64,000 bases of DNA, taken from contig CM035162.1 of NCBI GenBank assembly GCA_020205615.1, forward strand, positions 38,182,464 to 38,246,463, given 5' to 3'. Position numbers and translations under genes: made by a program. Under the pieces are notes generated by a model. It saw only the letters and a list, made by a program, of their open reading frames with translations. It did no database searches and was not told the origin of the DNA. Position 1 is the first letter of the stretch. Every line of letters begins with the position of its first letter. Source of the stretch: Panax quinquefolius (Eukaryota; Streptophyta; Magnoliopsida; Apiales; Araliaceae). Shown piece after piece: positions 56,151-64,000 of the stretch.

Positions 56151-57791
56151 AAACATGTCTATGGGCCCATTTCTAGGATCAAATTTGATTATAGCACAGC
56201 AGAATCGCCTCTGTTTGTGGATTTTGGTCAATTTTGTTTGGAATTTTGAAAACTTTATTCGCATAAAGTTGTAGATAATAAAATTTCCTATAGAAAAGGC
56301 ATGTGGTTTGAATTTTTAAACGACAAAGAGGCTATTTATTATGAATTATTGAAGTTAGAAGTTAAAATAATTGATTTTGGATGTTTTAATTATTTTTTTT
56401 TAAAGAAAACGTTTTTGGTGAGTGTCCCATGTGTGATAAATGTGTTATGTTGCTAGAATTCAGATTTCAAAGTAAGGCGAGGAATTTCATTTTTATAAAT
56501 AATATTATTATATTCAATTTTACCTTTGGTGTTACAAGTATTTTCTTATAAATAAAGGTGCTTAGGTTAGAATTGAAAATCACACCGAAACACAAATTTT
56601 TCTCTCTATATTATCGGAAGCGTATTCTTGTGAGTACTTTAAGACTTTGAGTGTTGCTATACGGTGCAAGTTCCTTTAAACTCTATATCCGGTATTCGAT
56701 CAATCTTGTCTTTTAGAGGTAAAGGATGTTATTTTCTTCGTAAGTGATATTATTTCTTTCAATATCATTATCTTAGAAATATTGGTTTGAACTTTTTATC
56801 AAATTTGAAACTTTTGTTTGGGGTTAGTTCTTATTCACGATACTGACCTAATTATTCACGAATACGACACTTTATTCAAGAAAAATGAAATTTTCTTCTT
56901 TTTGTCAAAATATCTATTATGGATACTAGCTTTGATTGTATCCATGTTTTGATCATTCTTGAATTTTACTCCTTATGATTATTTATGAGGTATTTTTGGA
57001 CGTGGAGAAACCTAAATACTGAATCCTTAATATTTGTTATTTTGTTTCAATTGGATTCGTTTCCTTTAAAATATTTTTCATCATCCTCATCCTAAATGAT
57101 GATATTATTGAATATCTTTTGGCACGTAGAGGCAAAGATGAATGATTTGATGAATATCTTTGGCCGTAGTCTTGAGAGATGAATAGGTGTTTTAGATGAA
57201 CATGACCTTGAACTGATGAATATCTTTGGCTGTAGTGCAAAAAGATGAATATTTGATTCCAGATATATATGGATTGATGTTACGAGGATAAAATATTGAT
57301 GATGGACTTTTAAATTCATAGGTAATAGTAGATTTCATTCTACGTGACTTCTTTATTAATTATTATTTCCGTCAAGCGAATATTGATCCGAAACTTGTTA
57401 TACATTATATTCTCTCATATTTTTCCTCATAAAGACTAACGATAATTTGTTACGTATTATCTTAGTCATAATGTTCTTTCTTGGGCTAGTTGAGCTCACC
57501 CTTTTTTTTTTGTTCTATTTTCTTCTCGGTGGGGTGAGAATGTAGCGTAGTCTTAATCGGGGTATGGAATGATGGTTCTAGAAGTTATTTTAGTAGACCT
57601 CACCATTTTTGTAAAATAATTTATCAATAATTGTAATGAGGACTTATTTGAGTGTGGATATTGTGTAGATGACAATATTTGTATTTAAACTCACAGTTTT
57701 TATGTTATATTAATAAAGTTGTAGTTGATTCTGTACCATGTATTTTGACGACTCAGAATGGCTGTTGTATACCTATTTTAGGGGCGTCACA
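56151..57791 (+). mobile_element. E8 5' LTR, head missing (diverged family C)
   Basis: The first 400 bases (AAACATGTCTATGGGCCC onward) do not match the other C LTRs by eye. From the TATA box at 56547-56555 to the end GGGGCGTCACA (57791) it follows family C: leader, TATTTCTTTCAATATCATTA, hairpin units (57105-57250) and end block (57487). It is followed by a good primer site. Confidence 0.75.
56547..56555 (+). promoter_or_regulatory. TATA box of the E8 LTR
   Basis: TATAAATAA precedes the GAATTGAAAATCACACCG leader seen in other C copies. Confidence 0.55.
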
Positions 57792-57793
57792 GT

Positions 57794-57805
57794 TGGTATC
57801 AGATC
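57794..57805 (+). promoter_or_regulatory. Primer binding site of E8
   Basis: TGGTATCAGATC is close to the standard TGGTATCAGAGC, with one difference. It is the best preserved site in the window. Confidence 0.75.
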
Positions 57806-57979
57806 TTAGGGATATAATCTTTGGCGGAGATCGGGAAATAGAACTAGGAGGGGAGAGACGAGTAAATCCTTCGCTAGTGTGTCCTACCTAAGCTTATTTG
57901 TTGAGGTCGGTCTAATATAGGGATATTATGTGATATGTTAATTTGTTAAATTAACTCTTGTTTTATAAGCATGTTGAGA

Positions 57980-58983
57980 ATGTCGATCGTGAGAATGTTA
58001 TCGGTGGAGTAAATGAGGCCAGTGGAGACACATTTGCTCAACAATGAGGAGAGAAGCGATGCAAAATGGTGACAATGTTCCTCCCGTAAACAACACCACT
58101 AAGCGGGCGATGAGCGAAGAGATGTTTAGAAGCTTTTTGCGATTAATACGCAAAACCCGGGCCGAAGGAGATTCTGCTCAAAATATAGGAAGAAACAATG
58201 GCAACGCTGGTTGAGGTCACAACAAGCGGTTTAAAGAGTTGGGACCACCGAGTCTGGGAAAGCTTCGATCCGATTAAAGGCGGAGGCGTGGGTCGACAAA
58301 TTACCAAAATATTCGATGTCTTGGGATGCGGAAAAAGCAGAAAGTTCCATTCGCCACTTTTATGTTCAGTAATGAGGCTGATTCTTGGTGGAAATCGCAG
58401 AAGCGTACCCATCCGGTACACACTTCGGCATCTTGGGAGACATTTGAGAATCTCATTCAATGACAAATACTCACGAAAGTGTTAAATCGTATGAAGGAGA
58501 GGTAGATTTATTAGGTTGGAACAAAATAACATGGCCCAGTGTCAATCTGACGAGGCGAAGTTAAGCGGAGTTACCTGTGTTTGCAGACTCATTTGGTGGA
58601 GAATGAGGAACATATAGATTGAGATGTTTCTTAGAGGTTTGAAACCTAAAGATCGTCGATATCTCATTTCTCATAAATTTTCTCTATTCGGAGATGTTGT
58701 CAAAAGGCTCAATTATTAGGCGAGATAACGAGTCATCGGTCGATCGAAGGACCCACGACTAGATCATCTGCATGGCAGTGATCCATCGAACAACAATAAC
58801 GGTGGAGAAAAAGAATACGGATAAAAGCGGTAACCACTTTGGTGGTAATCGTGTCAATGAAAGTAGAAGAAGCGAGTTGGGGGAGATTTTAAAAAGAAGA
58901 TTCAACAATGACAACGTGAAGACGCGTCGGCACCAACAACAACTAGTTTTAAGGAGAAGAACGACCACCGGTCAGATCTTGTA
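57980..58983 (+). pseudogene. gag: E8 gag, canonical type, interrupted before the zinc knuckles
   Basis: ATG at 57980 (MSIVRMLSVE-type frame). Capsid landmarks are readable in pieces: TTACCAAAATATTCGATGTC (58301), FNDKYS-like coding near 58455, TTTGGTGGAGAATGAGGAAC (58591) and CTCATTTCTCATAAATTTTC (58662). The Asn/Gly spacer is at about 58790-58870. The gene is broken at 58983 by an inverted LTR and resumes at 61157. Confidence 0.75.
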
Positions 58984-61156
58984 TGTGGCCCCACGAATCA
59001 AGAGGACTACTAATGCTATCCTGCGGACCATTACTCCGTTCCCAGACTTTCGTCCGGTATTTGCGTTCTCATTTCAAGAAGAAGAGCGGTGAAAGAAAGG
59101 TGAGCTCAACTAGCCCAAGAAGAAATATTATAACTAAGATAATGCGAATAAATTATCATTAGCCTCAACGATGTTAAAGCGATAAAATATAATAAACATC
59201 AAGTTTAATCTGCTTGGTAGGAACAAGCAATCCATTAAAAGAGTTAAGTAGAAAATAAAATCTACTATCTTTTATGATTTAAAAGGTTTTTCATCATTGT
59301 ATATATTTGAGACTCGACTTTAATAAATAATCCACATCATCGAATCACCCCTCACTACTACGACCGAGGATATTCTTTAGTATTACGACCACAATTATTC
59401 ATGCACTACATGCCAAGAATAGTTGTGTATTCATTAATGGTCATGATCATGCCAACAACTCATCCATCAATGCACTACTCGGCCTTTGAGGATTTTACCA
59501 CATCATTTGTAATACGGTACTACGTGATTACACCGAATAGTCTCGGTCATAATCATACCAAGTCCATCATGCACTACAGCCATGTATGACTTTAAAAAAA
59601 ATATATAAACATGAGGATGATGACAATGATATAAGAATTCAATAAAACAAGTTCAAGAATTATTTTATCCGGGGAATTATTAACGTCTAAATTGTCAACA
59701 CGTGATAAGCGTTTTGTAGAGTAAAATTCAAGAATGCTCGGAAGAATATTTCCATGAAAAGATCTTTGGATGAAGCCGCAAATATCAAGGATATTCCACT
59801 AATTTCATGGAGTATAGAAGTCAAAGTTTTAACTTATTTGGGTATAATAAAGAATGGAATAACAAAAAATCACCATGTCACGATAGGCATAGCATGCAAT
59901 GTGTTATTCGATAGAATAATAATAACGGAACCGGTCAGGTGAAATTCACCGCAAGTGGATGTTCCAATGTAATAATAAAGATGGAACCAGATCTCGTGTA
60001 AAACACGAGATAGGATATTCCAAATGAGAATGATAAAAAATTAACCGTGTCAAAGGTGTAAAACAATACGCATGGGATGTTCCAATGGAGAATAATAAAA
60101 GACAGAAACGAAGTCGGTGTAAAACACATGCATGCGGATGTTCCAATGGAATAATAAAGATGAGAATAATAGAAGAATGTCACCAAGTATAGGGTAGTCT
60201 GCGTATCTGAGTTATTCAAGTAATAATAAGGAATGGAATAACCGAAGTTCTCTTCATGAATACAAAAGATTAATATCCCTTACTTAGTACAACAAATAAT
60301 ATTCCTACCTTAGAAGAATCTGAATATTGGCAAAGTGAAGTAATGAATATTTTTCTTCTTTTCTCTCTATAGTTTTCTCTCAGAGGTTTCAATTGAATTA
60401 AGAAAATAATGAAGGAATGAGCTTCTATTTATAGGAAAATAGAATGCGTAGTAATTAATCCATGAACGGTCAGGATTGATTTACTTTAATTTGACGGTCC
60501 ATATTTAAAGCAAAATCTTTTAAATAAAATATAATATATTCTATTTATATAAAAACATTTTACTATGCAAACACTATGCAACACTATGCAAACACAACAT
60601 ACATAATAAAATATAATATATTTTATTTATAATAACTTTAATAAAGTATTACATTTTTTATATAAAAGATGTTTACATTTTATTACGTTAATAATCTGTA
60701 ATAAAACAAAAGCGTCATTATTCTTTATAATAATTACATATTATTAATCGTAATAATAGAATCAAACTGAGTGACTTCTCACATAAGCATCGATAATCAA
60801 TACCGTGTGCTTCTTATGCAACCAACTACGTATTCTTGTACTTTTACTCACTAGGAAGTAGTTAAGCAAAGTATCAATTCAGTAAAACTTCCATTAGTTA
60901 TTTGATAAAATATTTTGTCGTTTTCTCAATCCCCATAATAATTTTGTTAATGAGGGTCCACCCAATGATTGATAGTTATAACGAATATTCCCTCTTAAAA
61001 TAGAATATTCCCAGAGCCAATCGAATATAATATAACAACTTGCATACTTTTGCAAAATTTATAAATATTACTCACAACTATAACATTATATCAAATTTAT
61101 TCCATAATATTCAAAAATAATATTTATAGAAAATTCATCTTTATTTATAAAAGTTC
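58984..61156 (-). mobile_element. Inverted LTR (family A/B hybrid) inserted in E8 gag
   Basis: The minus strand runs from an A-type head (AAGACCCTCGAACTTTTATA, 61156 down) through B-type features (TTGCATAGT array at 60560-60605, TATA box CTATTTATA at 60425-60433) and GGAATATCC repeats (59930-60160), to the GATAGCATTAGTAGTCCTC block near 59000. TGTGGCCCCA at 58984 looks like the LTR terminus. About 250 bases just inside it are deleted. It is a solo LTR, since there are no internal sequences or second LTR. Confidence 0.8.
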
Positions 61157-61375
61157 GAGGGTCTTCTAATTATAAATGTGGAAAAGAGGACACATCACCA
61201 AACTGCCCACACAGTTCCAAGGTATGCTATAATTATGGAAAGGAAGGATATATCGCCGAGATTGTGACGGTAGCAAAACCAAGTCCGAGTGGGGATGGTG
61301 ACTCGAAAGGTAATGTCCCGAAGAAAAGTTAAAAGTCAGCGATTCCCGGAAGAGTGTTTGTTTGTTTGTTAAAGT
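61157..61375 (+). pseudogene. gag: E8 gag: zinc-knuckle end and start of pol, truncated
   Basis: YKCGKRGHITKLPTQ-like coding (about 61167) and CYNYGKEGYIAEI (about 61226) are two decayed knuckles. The second has Cys to Tyr and His to Tyr. The Gag-Pol joint (GATGGTGACTCGAAAGGTAA) follows. The element stops near 61360. No protease or later pol and no 3' LTR of E8 is seen. Confidence 0.7.
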
Positions 61376-61550
61376 CACCATGATTATTCATTTTCTCCAT
61401 AATTTCTCTCAACTTTCTTGAACTTATATATAATTCTTCTTTATATGCTTCTACTAATACCTAAATTCTTCTTCTTCTTACGAATATCCTGTTATATATC
61501 TAGCAAAGATTAAGCCAGTATATATACATATATATGTATATAATATATTT
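61376..61550 (+). other. Right flank, no feature recognised
   Basis: AT-rich unique sequence after the truncated E8, with no frame or repeat noted. Confidence 0.4.
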
Positions 61551-62030
61551 ACTTGATACAAGTTCTACATATAGAGAGAAATTAGGTTATGGGTTATGTG
61601 AAGTGGGTTATAGAGAGAAGGGATAGTGTTTATTGGGTTATATAGGAATAGGAATCCTAATTAATAGATTCACCGGTTTAGTTAACGTTAAAAAGATTTT
61701 GTAGTGATGTAATATATATATATATATATATTAATTTTGTTATTTATATTTTTTCAATCTAAAATATACTCCTATACAATGTATATTAGGGTAGTAGTCA
61801 CATCAAAAAGAAACATAAAGAGGAGAGAGAAAGTATTATAGAAAGAGGAGAGAGAATAAAAAGGTGAGAGAGAGTGTTATAGAGGGAGAGAGAAATATTT
61901 TATTAAGTGGAGTAGTAGTACTAGTAGTATTATTTTATCTTTATATGCGTGTTTTAGATGTTTTTAAGTTTGGGTTTGGGGTTGTGTTTGGCATGAAGTT
62001 GCACTACGTGTATATTAACATTTAATTTGT
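61551..62030 (+). repeat. Duplicated flank segment, copy 1 (empty site)
   Basis: Starts ACTTGATACAAGTTCTA. It contains GTTATGTGAAGTGGGTTAT (61593), GGAATCCTAATTAATAG (61651), an (AT)n run (about 61707-61730), CACATCAAAAAGAAACATAA and TTTGGCATGAAGTTGCAC. Copy 2 is at 62272-62411 plus 63257-63655, and a partial copy of the middle is at about 62075-62271. Confidence 0.8.
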
Positions 62031-62074
62031 TCCAACTAAGCTTGGAATTAATACTCCTTGAGTGAGTCCATCTA

Positions 62075-62271
62075 TTTAATTTAATTTTGTTATTTATATT
62101 TTGTAGTAACATTTAATTTAATTTTGTTATTTATATTTTCCCAATCTAAAATATAGTGTATATTCAAGTAGTAGTCCACATCAAAAGAAACATAAAGAGA
62201 GAGAGAATAAAAGATGAGAGAGAGTACATTATAGATGAAGAGAGAAATATTTTATTAAGTATGAGTACTCC
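62075..62271 (+). repeat. Duplicated flank segment, partial copy
   Basis: Repeats the middle part only: ATTTTGTTATTTATATTTTC, CAATCTAAAATATAG, AGTAGTCCACATCAAAAGAA and AGAAATATTTTATTAAGTA. Confidence 0.75.
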
Positions 62272-62411
62272 TACTTGATGCAGAAGTTCTATAGGAAAGA
62301 GAGGGAGAGAGCAATTCAGTTATCAGTTATCAGTTATCAGTTATGTGAAGTGGGTTATTGAGAGAGAAAGGGATAGTGTTTATTGGGTTGTATAGGAATA
62401 GGAATTCTAAT
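62272..62411 (+). repeat. Duplicated flank segment, copy 2 left part
   Basis: ACTTGATGCAGAAGTTCTAT through GTTATGTGAAGTGGGTTATT to GGAATTCTAAT. It includes three units of CAGTTATCA (62316-62342). It is continued after the transposon at 63257. Confidence 0.75.
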
Positions 62412-63256
62412 GGCTTAAATATGATTTATTATCCTAAATTATAGGTCATATTTCACTTCGGTGATCCATCTTTCAATTTTGTTAATTAGATGATTGAACT
62501 ATTAATTTTTTTCGATTTCTTTCAATTGGGCACGTTAAATTGTCGACGTGACATTTCCTAATAGTTAAATGAGTGCTTATGTGTAAAAAAATAATAATTT
62601 TAATGAGATCAAAGGACAAAAAGTAAAATAACAAATAAAATAACTAAAAATTACACAAATAATATAATAATTATTTAAAAAAACAAAACAAAAACAACGC
62701 TAAAAAAAGCAATTTAAAAAACAAAACAAAACAAAAAGCAAATAACAAAAAAAACATAAAAAATGCAGGTTTTATTTGATTTTTATTTTTGTTTATAATA
62801 AAATAAAATGCGCTTTTTGTAATTTGCGGATTTGTTTTTTGTTTTTTTGTGTTTTGTTTTTTTATGCGCTTTTTTAATAAGAATAAAAACACAGCTTTTT
62901 TAATAAAAAAAAAATAATAAAACGCAGCTTTTTAATAAAAATAATTATTATATTATTTATATAATTATAAATAAATAATTATACAACTAGTTTATATTAT
63001 TTGTGTAATTTTAGTTGTTTTATTTGTTATTTTATCTTTTTGTCATTTGATCTCATTAAAAATATATATATTTATACATAGCAATTTATTTAAATTTATA
63101 GGATGTCACGTCAAGAATTTCCTAATTTGTGACAGCTCCAATTGAATGAAATCGAAAAAAATTAATAGTTCAATCATCTAATCGACAAAATTAAAAGTGA
63201 TCACCTAGAAATGAAATATGTGCTTATAGCTTTGGATAGTAAATTATATTTAAGCC
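62412..63256. mobile_element. Second long-TIR element, inserted in duplicated flank
   Basis: This 845-bp element has ends GGCTTAAATATGATTTATTA and (reverse complement of the right end) GGCTTAAATATAATTTACTA. The arms pair over about 200 bp and include GATGATTGAACTATTAATTT. The centre is a low-complexity AAAACAAAA / CGCTTTTTTAATAA region. TCTAAT (62406-62411 and 63257-63262) flanks it, and copy 1 at 61651 shows the uninterrupted sequence. No transposase. A 6-bp duplication is atypical for the main families, so the superfamily is left open. Confidence 0.8.
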
Positions 63257-63312
63257 TCTAATTAATAGATTGATTTCGGTTTAGTTAACGTTAAAAAGAT
63301 TTTGTAGTGATG

Positions 63313-63362
<50 letters not shown>

Positions 63363-63410
63363 TAGATTCACTTTGGTTTTGTTAACGTTTAAAATATTTT
63401 GTAGTGATGT

Positions 63411-63452
<42 letters not shown>

Positions 63453-63655
63453 TTCGGTAGTAGTCCACATCAAAAGAAACATAAAAGAGAGAGAGAAAGT
63501 ATTATAGAAAAGAGGAGAGAGTGTGTGTTATAGAGGAAGAGAGAGAAATATTTTATTAAGTGGAGTATTATTATTTTATCTTTATATGTGTGTTTATATG
63601 TCTTTTAAGTTTGAGTTTGTGTTTGGCATGAAGTTGCGCGTGTATATTACATAAT
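63257..63655 (+). repeat. Duplicated flank segment, copy 2 right part
   Basis: Continues copy 2: CTAATTAATAGATTGATTTC, GTTAACGTTAAAAAGATTTT. A short internal duplication of AATTAATAGATTCAC...TGTAGTGATGTAA (63357-63412) separates two long (AT)n runs (63319-63357 and 63413-63450). It ends TTTGGCATGAAGTTGCGC. Confidence 0.75.
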
Positions 63656-63667
63656 ATTATTTTTTTT

Positions 63668-63770
63668 TGGTGTGGGTGTGGGTGTGGGTGTGGGTGTGGG
63701 TGTGGGTATGGGTGTGGGTGTGGGGTTGTGGGTGTGGGTGGGGGTGGGGATGGGGTGTGGGTGGGGTGGC
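63668..63770 (+). repeat. (TGTGGG)n G-rich tract, G-quadruplex candidate
   Basis: About nine uninterrupted or nearly uninterrupted GGTGTG hexamers are followed by irregular GGGG(T/A) runs. The plus strand has more than ten runs of three or more G at 3-5 base spacing, so it could form G-quadruplexes. It creates mirror frames of Val/Trp/Gly and Pro/Thr repeats that are not genes. Confidence 0.85.
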
Positions 63771-64000
63771 TCTGCTCTCTTTCGCTCGCCTCTACTCTTC
63801 TTTCGTGAGATCGATAGATCGATTGAATGAAAGAACATGGAACTCTATTTTATTTTAAGGGGCATATTTGTTAATTACTTAAAATAATAGATGAAATAAA
63901 TTATTCTGACCCCCTTTCGGGGAATAAAATTATAATTTTAAGTTAACACATATTCCACTAGGAATATATTATTTCGTTGGAATAAACAAACCAAATAATA
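63771..64000 (+). other. End of window, AT-rich, no gene
   Basis: It contains TCGATAGATCGATTGAATGA and, near 63910-63922, a small CCCCTTTCGGGG hairpin. The last 100 bases have words typical of MITE ends (GGAATAAACAAACC) but no partner within the window. Confidence 0.35.

Noticed and set aside
62671..62892. Minus-strand frame rich in Phe/Lys
   Set aside because: It lies in the low-complexity core of the TIR element.
63647..63858. Val/Trp and Pro/Thr repeat frames on both strands
   Set aside because: They are translations of the (TGTGGG)n tract.

Overview
The window looks like nuclear DNA of a flowering plant. It is AT-rich, has no bacterial-style gene layout and no intact gene. Between about 1-9,670 and 14,820-61,375 it is a stack of long-terminal-repeat (LTR) retrotransposons of the Ty3/gypsy superfamily. 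The decayed pol order (protease, reverse transcriptase, RNase H, integrase, C-terminal chromodomain-like tail), the initiator-Met-tRNA-type primer binding sites, the 2.5-2.7 kb LTRs and the tail motifs fit plant chromoviruses, most like the Tekay/Del clade (family knowledge; no search was run). No open frame exceeds 138 codons. Every gag or pol copy is broken by frameshifts, stops or deletions, so these are pseudogenes or an error-rich assembly, probably both.

Layout. 1-5,128: E1 (+), an LTR tail, gag, protease, RT and RNase H, fused straight to a 5'-truncated LTR. 5,129-9,362: E2 (-), an LTR carrying a nested inverted LTR fragment, then the end of pol, partly scrambled. 9,366-9,673: the tail of a family A LTR. 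9,674-14,819: non-LTR flank with a hAT-type MITE that has an 8-bp target duplication, a long-TIR hairpin element, and a stretch resembling the 5' end of a host gene. 14,820-22,957: E3 (+, family A), the fullest gag-pol. 22,958-29,782: E4 (+, family B), internally gutted. 29,783-54,785: three family C elements nested in each other (E5 on -, with E6 on + inside it, and E7 on + inside E6). 54,786-54,885: a gap of exactly 100 N. 54,886-56,150: a family B LTR remainder, probably the rest of E4's 3' LTR. 56,151-61,375: E8 (+), LTR and gag, split by an inverted LTR. 61,376-64,000: non-LTR flank with duplicated segments, a second long-TIR element sitting in one copy of the duplication, AT microsatellites and a (TGTGGG)n tract.

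The most interesting biology is in family C. E5, E6 and E7 share the same loss of the RT and RNase H cores, with a common unidentified block of about 140 bp in their place. E5 and E6 also have an acidic, coiled-coil-like sequence where the Gag capsid domain should be, while keeping the Gag N-terminus and a zinc-knuckle region. These look like non-autonomous lineages that multiplied using proteins of complete relatives. Element names E1-E8 and family names A-C are local labels for this annotation.
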